Part shown: piece by piece, positions 1 to 7,694 of the stretch
Layout of the letters: each line of letters opens with the position of its first letter
How positions within the stretch are numbered: the stretch's first letter is position 1
NCBI GenBank assembly: GCA_963847085.1
Contig: CAWJYO010000005.1
Coordinates: 62,001-126,000 of the forward strand
DNA: 64,000 nucleotides
Reading direction: 5' to 3'
Origin: Ilyomonas sp963847085
GTDB lineage: Bacteria; Bacteroidota; Bacteroidia; Chitinophagales; Chitinophagaceae
Position numbers and translations under genes: made by a program
The notes under the pieces: model-generated
Seen by the model: only the letters and a program-made list of their open reading frames with translations
Databases searched by the model: none
What the model was told of the DNA's origin: nothing

Positions 1-1198
1 TGCATCGTCAACACGGTCTTTCTTTTCTTTCATTTCCACTTCAGTAGCAGCACCAATATAAAATACAGCAACACCACCGGCTAATTTAGCCAGACGTTCC
101 TGCAATTTTTCTTTATCGTAATCAGAAGTGGTAGTTTCAATCTGAGATTTGATTTGGTTAACGCGGGCTTTGATATCTTCTTCATCACCTTTACCGCCAA
201 CAATAGTTGTGTTGTCTTTATCAATGGTGATGCTGTCGGCTTTACCAAGATAAGCTTCCGTTGCATTTTCCAGTTTGTAACCTTGCTCTTCGCTGATAAC
301 AAGTACCGCCTGTTAAGATGGCGATATCCTGCAGCATTTCTTTTCTGCGGTCGCCAAAGCCAGGAGCTTTTACAGCAGCCACTTTCAGTGTGCCACGCAA
401 TTTATTTACCACTAAGGTTGCCAGAGCTTCGCCTTCCAGATCTTCCGCAATAATTAACAAAGGACGGCCACTTTGTGCTGCTTTTTCAAGGATAGGAAGA
501 ATGTCTTTCATAGTAGAAATCTTCTTATCGTAAATAAGGATGTATGGGTTTTGCAATTCAGCTTCCATCTTTTCGCTGTTGGTTACAAAGTAAGGAGAAA
601 TGTAACCGCGATCAAACTGCATACCTTCTACTACATCTACTGTAGTATCGGTACCTTTTGCTTCTTCAACGGTAATAACACCTTCTTTGCCTACTTTACC
701 AAATGCTTCGGCAATGAGCTTACCAATTGCTTCGTCGTTATTGGCAGAAATAGCAGCTACCTGTTCTATCTTATTGCTGTCGTTTCCAACAGTCTGAGAC
801 TGAGATTGTAAGTTCTTTACAACTTCAGCAACGGCTTTGTCAATACCACGTTTCAAATCCATTGGGTTCGCGCCGGCAGCAACGTTCTTCAAACCTTCGC
901 TGATAATAGATTGAGCCAAAACGGTAGCAGTAGTGGTACCATCACCTGCAATATCGGCAGTTTTGCTGGCAACTTCTTTTACCATTTGTGCGCCCATGTT
1001 TTCAATGGCGTCTTCCAGTTCAATTTCTTTGGCAACAGTAACACCATCTTTCGTTACAGTAGGTGCGCCAAATTTCTTTTCAATTACCACATTGCGACCT
1101 TTGGGTCCTAGTGTTACTTTCACGGCGTTGGCAAGTATATCAACGCCTCTTTTCATTTTATTTCTTGCGTCTATCTCGAAGAATAATTGTTTTGCCAT
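1..1198 (-). CDS. groEL: GroEL 60-kDa chaperonin, partial, with an apparent frameshift
   Basis: This is the ATP-dependent cytosolic folding chamber, partner of the GroES lid. The N-terminal ~400 of ~545 residues lie in the window and the C-terminus runs off the left edge. The start gives MAKQLFFEIDARNKMKRGVD, followed by LGPKGRNV, GDGTTTATV and the apical domain. After ILTGGT the frame breaks: an extra A in the AA at 301-302 shifts it. Removing that base restores VISEEQGYKLENATEAYLGK and then an intact GroEL sequence to DRVDDA at the window edge. Because groEL is normally essential and no other copy is visible, a sequencing error is more likely than a pseudogene. It lies 64 bp downstream of groES in the usual operon order. 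Confidence 0.95.
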
Positions 1199-1262
1199 AA
1201 TAAAGAAAATTAAGATTTATGAATGATGATTTATGAATGTAAAATGTGCAATCACCTTACAC

Positions 1263-1544
1263 TTATACAATCGCTAAAATATCGCTTTCGCGCATGATAA
1301 GATAATCCTGGCCTTCAATCTGGATTTCGGTTCCGGCATATTTGCCATACAAAACAGTGTCGCCGGTTTTTACCGTAACGGGTTCATCTTTTTTACCAGG
1401 GCCAGCAGCCACAACGATTCCGCGCTGGGGTTTTTCTTTTGCAGTATCAGGGATAATTAAACCTGATGATGTTTTCTCTTCTGCCGCAGCAGGTTTAATG
1501 ATAACTCTGTCGTGAAGCGGAGTTACCTTCAGTGTGTCAGCCAT
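1263..1544 (-). CDS. groES: GroES 10-kDa co-chaperonin
   Basis: This 93-residue protein forms the heptameric lid of the GroEL cavity. The start was set at MADTLKVTPLHDRV; the reading frame is open 16 codons further up, but those residues do not resemble GroES. The sequence carries LHDRVIIKPAAAEEKTSSG (roof and mobile loop) and ends with MRESDILAIV, both family-typical. No strong Shine-Dalgarno sequence precedes the start, as is usual in Bacteroidota. I looked for a CIRCE inverted repeat upstream and saw none, so HrcA-type control is not supported here. Confidence 0.96.
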   Translation of the reverse strand: MADTLKVTPLHDRVIIKPAAAEEKTSSGLIIPDTAKEKPQRGIVVAAGPGKKDEPVTVKTGDTVLYGKYAGTEIQIEGQDYLIMRESDILAIV

Positions 1545-1785
1545 ATTTGTTGTTTTAAAATTGATTTTTAAAAGATGTTTCCATACTCTCAATTAGTTTG
1601 CCATGAGCTTTAAAGAAGCCAAAATTTCAGCTATATGGCAGTAAAGCGGGAGCGCAAAGAACGATTGTTTTAAATGGTATGACAAAATTTCATTGGTAAA
1701 TGATTGCTATTATTCATTGTAATCTTAAATCGTTGCGTGTATAATTCTTTCTCATTCAAAATATAACGCGTTATTACCACCACTC

Positions 1786-1818
1786 TTTCTTATGCAGCAC
1801 CGGAAACGCCTATCTTCG
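1786..1818 (+). promoter_or_regulatory. Putative promoter of nusB
   Basis: TATCTTCG at 1811-1818 resembles the Bacteroidota -7 box (TAnnTTTG). A TTTC at 1786-1789 could be the -33 element with a 21-bp spacer. It sits 27 bp before the nusB start. This is motif reading only. Confidence 0.35.
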
Positions 1819-1844
1819 CGCCCGCAAAAAAGGAGTGCATAGTA

Positions 1845-2783
1845 ATGATTAGCAGAAGAAACATTCGGGTAAAAGTGATGCAGAGAATTTATGCAACTGA
1901 ATCGGTGCAGGAAGAAAATAGCGCAAAAACAAACCCTGTGAAAACCTTGCGCGAGCAGATTGCTCAAACACAACAGTTGTTTTTTTATTTGCTTTATTTT
2001 ATAGTTGAAGTAGGCGGTTATGCCGAGAAAGATGCCCGAAACCGTGCTGCTAAAAACTTAGTTACACATGAAGACCTGAATGTAAACACCAAGCTGGCAG
2101 GCAACGAACTGTTGTGGAAGATAAAAGAAAATCCGGCATTCGTTACTCTTTCAAAAGAATACAAAGTAGATGCGTTGGATGATGAGGACGTGGTGCGCAA
2201 AGTGTATCAATCATTGCTAACAACAGATGAGTATAAACAATACATCAACACACAAAGCAGAGACAAAAATACCGAGCGCGATATTCTGCAAGCCATTTTT
2301 ACCGATTTAATGTTGCCTGATGAAATGTTTGTTTCGTTTGCGGAAGAACATTTCTCTAACTGGCAGGATGATGCCGATATGCTGCGGCAATTGGTATTGA
2401 GCTTTCTTTCTAAACCGAATGGCTTCGATCTTCACAATTTGATGACCGATGACAAATGGAAGTTTGCGCAGGATTTGTTGACCACAACTCTCGACAAGCG
2501 CGAACATGTAACGGGCCTTATCAAACCCAAATTAAAAAACTGGGATGCCGAGCGCATTGCCTTGCTGGATATGATTTTGATGCGTATGGGAGTTTGTGAA
2601 TTGTTGTATTTTGAAACCATCCCAACGAAGGTTACCATTAACGAATACATTGACATTGCGAAGGAATACAGCACCGAACAAAGCGGCAATTTTATCAATG
2701 GTATTTTAGATAACATTCATAAAGATTTGCTGCGCGAGGATAAAATTCAGAAGGTGAATTTTAAACAAAAAACTAACGGTTAA
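1845..2783 (+). CDS. nusB: Transcription antitermination factor NusB, long Bacteroidota form
   Basis: NusB pairs with S10 (NusE) in antitermination complexes that support rRNA transcription. The protein has 312 residues, about twice the E. coli length, which is usual in Bacteroidota. The N-terminus RRNIRVKVMQRIYA and the C-terminal third (ERIALLDMILMRMGVCELLY, then TIPTKVTINEYIDIAKEYS and FINGILDNI) match the NusB fold; the middle is an extra helical segment. It heads a run of plus-strand genes ending with coaE. Confidence 0.93.
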   Translation: MISRRNIRVKVMQRIYATESVQEENSAKTNPVKTLREQIAQTQQLFFYLLYFIVEVGGYAEKDARNRAAKNLVTHEDLNVNTKLAGNELLWKIKENPAFVTLSKEYKVDALDDEDVVRKVYQSLLTTDEYKQYINTQSRDKNTERDILQAIFTDLMLPDEMFVSFAEEHFSNWQDDADMLRQLVLSFLSKPNGFDLHNLMTDDKWKFAQDLLTTTLDKREHVTGLIKPKLKNWDAERIALLDMILMRMGVCELLYFETIPTKVTINEYIDIAKEYSTEQSGNFINGILDNIHKDLLREDKIQKVNFKQKTNG

Positions 2784-2813
2784 GAAAGTAATTTGCATCC
2801 CAAACAAAGTAAG

Positions 2814-3260
2814 ATGAAGCCGGTTTTCCTTTGCCTCTTTTTTGCGGTGATGTTTGTTTTTACAGCAATATTATCCTGCCAGAATAACAAGGCTGAAGGC
2901 ATACTGAAAGATGCAAAGAATTTTACCACGGCTTCGTTTCCCGATTCAGTTCAAAATTTTGGAACGGTAGAGCGTGGCAGATTAGTAAAGCTGGTGTTTC
3001 ATGTGATGAACACAGGCAATAAACCGCTACTGATTGCCGATGCAAAGCCAAGCTGTGGCTGCACTGTAACCGATTTTACAAAAAGTGCTATCGCTCCTGG
3101 TAAGGAAGGCGAAATTGTTGGAACTTTTGATAGCAACCATGGTTTGCCCGGAGACATTAGAAAGAGCATTACCGTTACCACCAATACGGCCAAAACAAAT
3201 ACAACACTTGTTTTTACGGGAACGGTAGAAGCCAAAAGCAACACCACGAAAACAAATTAA
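2814..3260 (+). CDS. DUF1573 lipoprotein
   Basis: This is a 148-residue predicted lipoprotein of unknown precise function. The ATG at 2814 was preferred over an upstream TTG at 2793 because it puts a hydrophobic signal directly at the N-terminus, ending in the lipobox-like AILSC. The mature part has the DUF1573 signature: FGTVERGRLVKLVFHVMNTG, KPSCGCTVTDF, then IAPGKEGEIVGTFDSNH. The family has an Ig-like fold and commonly sits beside yajC and coaE in Bacteroidota, as here. It starts 30 bp after nusB. Confidence 0.88.
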   Translation: MKPVFLCLFFAVMFVFTAILSCQNNKAEGILKDAKNFTTASFPDSVQNFGTVERGRLVKLVFHVMNTGNKPLLIADAKPSCGCTVTDFTKSAIAPGKEGEIVGTFDSNHGLPGDIRKSITVTTNTAKTNTTLVFTGTVEAKSNTTKTN

Positions 3261-3283
3261 TTCATTACAAAACAAACAATGAT

Positions 3284-3646
3284 ATGATTCATAATCTCCC
3301 TGTTTTATTAGCTACAAGTGCCAACGGTCAGCCTTCGGGCGGTGGCAGTTTTCAGTTTATCATGTTAGGCGCCATTATGCTGGTGTTTTGGTTATTTATG
3401 ATTCGTCCGCAGGCAAAAAAAGCCAAAGAGCAAAAGAAGTTTTTAGAGAACCTAACCAAAGGTGATCGCATTGTAACCATTGCCGGTATTCATGGCACTA
3501 TTAATCGTATAAATGATGACAATACTTTTCAGTTGGAAGTAAGCCCCGGCATGTATATGAAGATTGAGAAAAGTGCTATCAGCAGCGAATGGACGGCAGC
3601 ATTAAATAAAGCGGCTACAACTACGGCAGTAGCTGAGAAGAAGTAA
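3284..3646 (+). CDS. yajC: Preprotein translocase accessory subunit YajC
   Basis: YajC is a small single-span inner-membrane protein of the SecDF-YajC complex that assists Sec export. The 120-residue product has one membrane helix (about residues 26-43, ending FMIRPQAKKAKEQ), followed by the family's small soluble domain (FLENLTKGDRIVTIAGIHG, then TFQLEVSPGMYMKIEKSAI). It lies 23 bp after the DUF1573 gene and probably shares its transcript. Confidence 0.93.
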   Translation: MIHNLPVLLATSANGQPSGGGSFQFIMLGAIMLVFWLFMIRPQAKKAKEQKKFLENLTKGDRIVTIAGIHGTINRINDDNTFQLEVSPGMYMKIEKSAISSEWTAALNKAATTTAVAEKK

Positions 3647-3649
3647 ATA

Positions 3650-3785
3650 AAGAGAGCTACAAGCTGTTAGCTGCAAGCCTCAAGTGATTAATGATAAGCC
3701 TCAGGCTGCAAGCTCCAAGAAGTAAGAACGTTAACTCAATGTTTGCTGTCCTTGTAGCTTGCAGCTTGAGGCTTATAGCTATAAC
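3650..3785. repeat. Dispersed agct-rich intergenic repeat with inverted copies
   Basis: Between yajC and coaE there are several imperfect copies of a word like gctgcaagcctcaag (3674-3687, 3699-3716). An inverted copy reads cttgtagcttgcagcttgag (3752-3771). Related words occur at 4433-4460 and 17203-17235, so this is a dispersed intergenic family, not a regulatory site of these genes. An RNA copy could fold back on itself. Confidence 0.6.
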
Positions 3786-3812
3786 TTCCCTTTTTTGTTT
3801 TTGCACATATTT

Positions 3813-4481
3813 ATGCAATCACCTTTACGCATAGGATTAACAGGCGGTATTGGCAGTGGCAAAAGCACTGTAGCAAAAGTGTTTGAAGTGCTGGGTGTTC
3901 CTGTTTTTTATGCTGATATTGTTGCCAAAGAAATGATGAATACCAATGCGGCTTTGCGCAGAAAGTTGATTGAAGCGTTTGGTGAAGAAGTGTATGCAAA
4001 TGGTGCAATCAACAGAAGTTATTTATCATCCATTGTATTTAATGATGCAACACAATTGGAAAGATTAAATGCAATCGTTCATCCGGTTGCAATAGCTGAA
4101 GCAGAGCACTGGTTTTCACAGCAAACAACGCCGTATGTAATGAAAGAAGCGGCTCTGTTGTTTGAAGCCCGAACCGCAAAAGAATTGGATTACATCATTG
4201 GTGTATCAGCACCGCAACAGTTGCGCATTCAGCGGGTGATGAAGCGCGATAGCATTACAAAAGAAGAAGTGCTGCAACGCATGAGTAAACAAATGGATGA
4301 AGCCGAAAAGATAAAGCTGTGTGATTTTGTGTTGATTAATGACGAACAACAAATGTTATTACCGCAGATTATAAAATTGCATGAACATTTATTGAATTTA
4401 GCGAATTCAAATGAGTATTACATTATTTACACTCGGAGCTCGCAGCTAACAGCTCAAAGCTTTTACTTCACCATCCTATAG
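3813..4481 (+). CDS. coaE: Dephospho-CoA kinase
   Basis: CoaE catalyses the last step of coenzyme A synthesis, ATP-dependent phosphorylation of dephospho-CoA. The start MQSPLRIGLTGGIGSGKST puts the P-loop at residues 8-19; 18 more codons are open upstream but come from the intergenic repeat. VFYADIVAKEMM matches the FxAD motif of the substrate site, and VMKRDSITKEEVLQRMSKQ the lid region. The 222-residue product is slightly long: its last ~20 codons read through an agct-type repeat. The 3' end overlaps the convergent methyltransferase gene by 19 bp. Confidence 0.92.
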   Translation: MQSPLRIGLTGGIGSGKSTVAKVFEVLGVPVFYADIVAKEMMNTNAALRRKLIEAFGEEVYANGAINRSYLSSIVFNDATQLERLNAIVHPVAIAEAEHWFSQQTTPYVMKEAALLFEARTAKELDYIIGVSAPQQLRIQRVMKRDSITKEEVLQRMSKQMDEAEKIKLCDFVLINDEQQMLLPQIIKLHEHLLNLANSNEYYIIYTRSSQLTAQSFYFTIL

Positions 4482-5413
4482 CACCATCGCTTTAGTTTTC
4501 CTTCAAAATCAAAAGGTGTAGTAGCTTTGGTAATGTCCTTTATTTCGCTGCATTGTATTTCTTCTTTCTCCAAAACAAAAGATGACAAATTGGTACTGAA
4601 GTAAACAATGCCATTCGGTGTTGTGGCTCTTAATAGATCATTCAACAATTCTACATGGTCGCGCTGAATGTCTAAAAAATCCTTCATTCGCTTGCTGTTG
4701 CTAAAAGTGGGCGGGTCTATCACTACTAAATCAAAGCTATTTGGCTGCAACGTTTTTAAGTATTGTTTTACGTCGGCATGAACAAACTGATGTTTTGTTT
4801 TGTCGAATTTATTCGCATCAAAATTATCTTCTGCCCACTTAAGATAAGTTTTCGACAAGTCAACCGATACAACGCTGGAAGCCTTACCAGCCGCGGCATA
4901 CACCGAAAATGAACCTGTATAGCAAAACAAATTCAGCACACGTTTGTTTGCGGCTTCATCACGCACCATGGCACGTGTTATGCGATGGTCTAAAAACAAA
5001 CCGGTATCTACATAATCAGTAAGGTTTACTAAAAATTGTAAGCCATTTTCTTCTACTGTAAAAAATTCTTTTTGCAGGTTTATTTTTTCGTACTGCTGCT
5101 GACTGCGATGGCTCATCCGTTTTCGCTCACGGGTAAAAATATGGTCGGTTGGTATTTCTAATATAGAAGAAATCACTTGCAGGCAATCTTCCAGCCATTC
5201 ATCGTGTTCTTCCTCACTCATGTTATGCCTGCGCAGATATTCAGCAACATACACTTTATCACCATACAATTCAATAGAGAAAGGTGCTTCGGGCAAATCG
5301 TGGTCGTAAACGCGATAGCAACTAATGTTTTGCCGGCGGGCCATTTTGCTGCGGTGCTTGTACACTTTCAGCAACCGGTTTTGAAACATTTGCAGCTTGC
5401 TTTGTTCTTGCAT
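4463..5413 (-). CDS. Class I SAM-dependent rRNA methyltransferase, RlmK-like, stand-alone
   Basis: The 316-residue protein matches the C-terminal half (RlmK) of the bifunctional E. coli RlmKL, which methylates 23S rRNA to m7G2069. The N-terminal part contains CYRVYDHDLPEAPFSIELYG. The motifs FLVNLTDYVDTGLFLDHR, the SAM loop VLNLFCYTGSFSVYAA, VVSVDLSKTYLKWAEDNF and DLVVIDPPTFSNSKRM follow in the expected order. There is no THUMP/RlmL half, so only one of the two RlmKL activities is encoded here. The exact target nucleotide is inferred from homology. Confidence 0.85.
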   Translation of the reverse strand: MQEQSKLQMFQNRLLKVYKHRSKMARRQNISCYRVYDHDLPEAPFSIELYGDKVYVAEYLRRHNMSEEEHDEWLEDCLQVISSILEIPTDHIFTRERKRMSHRSQQQYEKINLQKEFFTVEENGLQFLVNLTDYVDTGLFLDHRITRAMVRDEAANKRVLNLFCYTGSFSVYAAAGKASSVVSVDLSKTYLKWAEDNFDANKFDKTKHQFVHADVKQYLKTLQPNSFDLVVIDPPTFSNSKRMKDFLDIQRDHVELLNDLLRATTPNGIVYFSTNLSSFVLEKEEIQCSEIKDITKATTPFDFEGKLKRWCYRMVK

Positions 5414-5524
5414 GTCGGTTTGTTTTTGCCCATTTTTTTACCGTGAAGAAGCGAAGGCGCAAAGTAAGTTTTATGCGATTGATTTGTTGGTAGAGGCTTT
5501 TGTTTTCGTTATAAAAAATAAACT

Positions 5525-5663
5525 CGTCACTGCGAGGAACGAAGCAGTCTGTGCTATACAATAAGTGATGCTTATAAGAAATAATTATTTTATAAATCAA
5601 AACTCACAAATCATAATTCTTCAATCACAAATTTATAGACTGCTTCGTTCTTCGCAGTGACGA
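5525..5663. repeat. REPIN-like inverted repeat, copy 1
   Basis: GTCACTGCGAGGAACGAAGC (from 5526) is matched in inverse by agactgcttcgttcttcgca (from 5637), separated by ~85 bp of AT-rich DNA. The ~25-bp arms could form a long hairpin. A second, diverged copy is at 39271-39380. The half-site has the look of widespread bacterial REP half-sites. No transposase is encoded inside, so any mobilising enzyme must act in trans. Confidence 0.75.
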
Positions 5664-5699
5664 CAACATCTTAGCGCTATTGCGTCTTCGCGGTACATT

Positions 5700-6161
5700 T
5701 CATCCAAACAACTCTTTTATTTTTTGATAACGATAATCAAAAATTTTGGCTACTTGTTTTTCTACAAACAACTTATTCGCTATTCTGCCCAATGCATACA
5801 AGGGCAGTTTATAATGCAGCAAATCTGTCATTTCTACACCGTTTTGTGTTTCTTTAAAATGATGCTGATGATGCCAAAATGCATACGGACCAAACCGTTG
5901 CTCATCAATAAAAAACTGTTTTTCTTTTACCTGGGTTATCTCGGTCATCCAATACAACGGAATGCCAAGCAACGGACTCACTTTGTATTCAATAATTTGC
6001 CCGGCATACATGGCATCGCTAAACGTGTCGCCGATAATTTTGAACTTCATGTAAGACGGCGTGATGGTTTGCAAATTACGTGGTGAGCTAAAAAAATCCC
6101 AGGCTTCATCTAACGATAAATTCAACAACTGAACGCGTTGCAAACGCTGAATTTTACTCAT
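5700..6161 (-). CDS. SRPBCC-fold ligand-binding protein
   Basis: This 153-residue cytosolic protein has the START/SRPBCC helix-grip layout. It starts with the beta strand QRVQLLNLSLDEAWDFFSSP and NLQTITPSYMKFKI, typical of the polyketide-cyclase-like or SRPBCC group that binds hydrophobic ligands. The later part has FGPYAFWHHQHHFKETQNGV, VEMTDLLHYKLP and a C-terminal helix FDYRYQKIKELF. No catalytic residues can be assigned and the ligand is unknown. It is followed downstream by the REPIN. Confidence 0.72.
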   Translation of the reverse strand: MSKIQRLQRVQLLNLSLDEAWDFFSSPRNLQTITPSYMKFKIIGDTFSDAMYAGQIIEYKVSPLLGIPLYWMTEITQVKEKQFFIDEQRFGPYAFWHHQHHFKETQNGVEMTDLLHYKLPLYALGRIANKLFVEKQVAKIFDYRYQKIKELFG

Positions 6162-6229
6162 ACTAAATAAATAAAAATATACACAAAACCAAAGCTTTCA
6201 TTTAGACGCTTCATTTAAAAATTACTCTC

Positions 6230-6679
6230 TCATTGTAAAAATTGATGCAGGCTTTCCAGTTCATCTTCCCAACCTTTTTCCCGCGGTTGAATAGATTCGT
6301 TTTCGTCCTGAGCGGTTTGCGTAACCCGAATTCGACTTTCCTTTTCGTCGCCCGAAAAATCAACCGTCAATTCAAAATGATTTTCACTTCTATTTTCTGA
6401 GCCTGGTAATTGCCAGTTCCAGCTATAAACCAGTCGCTGTGCGGGTTTCGCTTCCTTGTACTGTCCTGTAATTACAATGGTTTTCTGCTTTTCTTTTCCT
6501 TCAAACTCGTATTTAATTGCACCGCCTTCGCGTACGTCATTTTCAACATCCACCAGTTTATTTCCAGCGGGTTGCCACCATTCTTTAAGTTTGTTGGCAT
6601 TTATCCATGCATCATATAAATCATTTACGCTGGCAGTAAAGCTTTTTTCAAAATGATAGCTTTGCTTTGTGTTTTCCAT
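6230..6679 (-). CDS. SRPBCC protein of the AHSA1 group
   Basis: This 149-residue protein resembles the Activator-of-Hsp90-ATPase-1-like domain family, whose bacterial members are soluble proteins of mostly unknown role. Visible marks are SFTASVNDLYDAWINANKLK near the N-terminus, KEWWQPAG, the strands GAIKYEFEGKEKQKTIVITG and RLVYSWNWQLPG, and the C-terminal GWEDELESLHQFL helix. It lies 68 bp upstream of the other SRPBCC gene on the same strand, so they may be cotranscribed. Confidence 0.78.
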   Translation of the reverse strand: MENTKQSYHFEKSFTASVNDLYDAWINANKLKEWWQPAGNKLVDVENDVREGGAIKYEFEGKEKQKTIVITGQYKEAKPAQRLVYSWNWQLPGSENRSENHFELTVDFSGDEKESRIRVTQTAQDENESIQPREKGWEDELESLHQFLQ

Positions 6680-6894
6680 AGCTTATGTTTTATTAATTTT
6701 AAGAGTAGAAATGGATATAAAATGTATGCCATAAATCGCTAAAGTAGTAAGTGCCCGCATTATTGTTAAGCAGATATAGGTTGTAAAAAATTGGGTTACA
6801 TCAATACAATGTTAAAAACGGGATTTTATAAAACAGGGGCATTACTTTTTCAGTTTGTAAAGTCTAATATTAAAAGCAAATAAAAAATAGAATT

Positions 6895-7467
6895 ATGAAA
6901 ACGGTATTGGCAGTAATGATTTCGTTATCATTATGTGTGGGAGCATCGGCGCAAAGAAGGTCTGGTGGCTTTTCTCATTCTTATGGTGGTTTTTCTCATT
7001 CTTATGTTGCACCTCGTGTAGTGGTAGCTCCAAGCGTTGGTTTTGGCTATGGCTATGGTTTTGGTTATCCTGGTGTAGGCTTAGGATTGGGTTTTGGTTA
7101 TCCGTTTTTTGGATATCCCTATTTCGGTTATCCTTATCCTGCTTATGGTTATAGGGGCGGTTATGGTTACAACAATGCGTCGGCGCAATTGTCTTATCAG
7201 ATTCAATCCATCAAATTGGATTATAAGGCTCAAATCAGAGAAACAAGGCATAACAAAAGCCTTAGCCACTCTGAAAGAAGGGCGCAAATCCGCAATCTGA
7301 AAAATGAACGTGAACAGGCAATTATTGCTGCGCAGGAAAATTTCAGAAAGGGAAGAATGAATAACTATCCAAACCGGAGTCAGAACAACAATTATCAAAA
7401 TCAGAACAATCAGCAGAACAATCAGAAAGACGATTCAATCAGTCCTTCTTCCGATACTCGTTCGTAA
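6895..7467 (+). CDS. Secreted Gly/Tyr/Phe-rich protein of unknown function
   Basis: The 190-residue product has a clear signal peptide (MKTVLAVMISLSLCVGASA). A low-complexity stretch follows with two copies of GGFSHSY and many GYGF, GYP and GFGYP units (about residues 23-95). A charged helical segment (LKNEREQAIIAAQENF) and an Asn/Gln-rich tail (residues ~155-180) complete it. Similar proteins occur in Bacteroidota without a defined role; the aromatic-glycine repeats suggest a surface or matrix component. A strong terminator follows at 7491. Confidence 0.7.
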   Translation: MKTVLAVMISLSLCVGASAQRRSGGFSHSYGGFSHSYVAPRVVVAPSVGFGYGYGFGYPGVGLGLGFGYPFFGYPYFGYPYPAYGYRGGYGYNNASAQLSYQIQSIKLDYKAQIRETRHNKSLSHSERRAQIRNLKNEREQAIIAAQENFRKGRMNNYPNRSQNNNYQNQNNQQNNQKDDSISPSSDTRS

Positions 7468-7490
7468 CGCATTTAAGCGATTGGATGATA

Positions 7491-7522
7491 AGGGCAGTAG
7501 CAAAAAACTACTGCCCTTTTTG
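7491..7522 (+). terminator. Rho-independent terminator
   Basis: A perfect 10-bp stem, agggcagtag and ctactgccct, encloses a caaaaaa loop and is followed by a T run. It ends the Gly-rich protein gene. Confidence 0.85.
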
Positions 7523-7694
7523 TTTGCCTCTTTTCAATTGCCGACTTTTGACATGAAATCCGTTTTAGCTTGCATTTATTATTGTGTAATTTGAACTGTT
7601 TTCATTGGCATAAATTACCATTCCCTTAGTAAGCGAATCGAACAAAAAAGCATCAAAAACAAACACAACATTTAGCATAAAAAGAACAATACAA

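Noticed and set aside
1545..1844. Possible CIRCE or other heat-shock operator upstream of groES
   Set aside because: No TTAGCACTC-N9-GAGTGCTAA-like inverted repeat is present on either strand.
3650..3785. Terminator or riboswitch between yajC and coaE
   Set aside because: The inverted words belong to a dispersed repeat family found elsewhere in the window and have no T run or conserved aptamer core.
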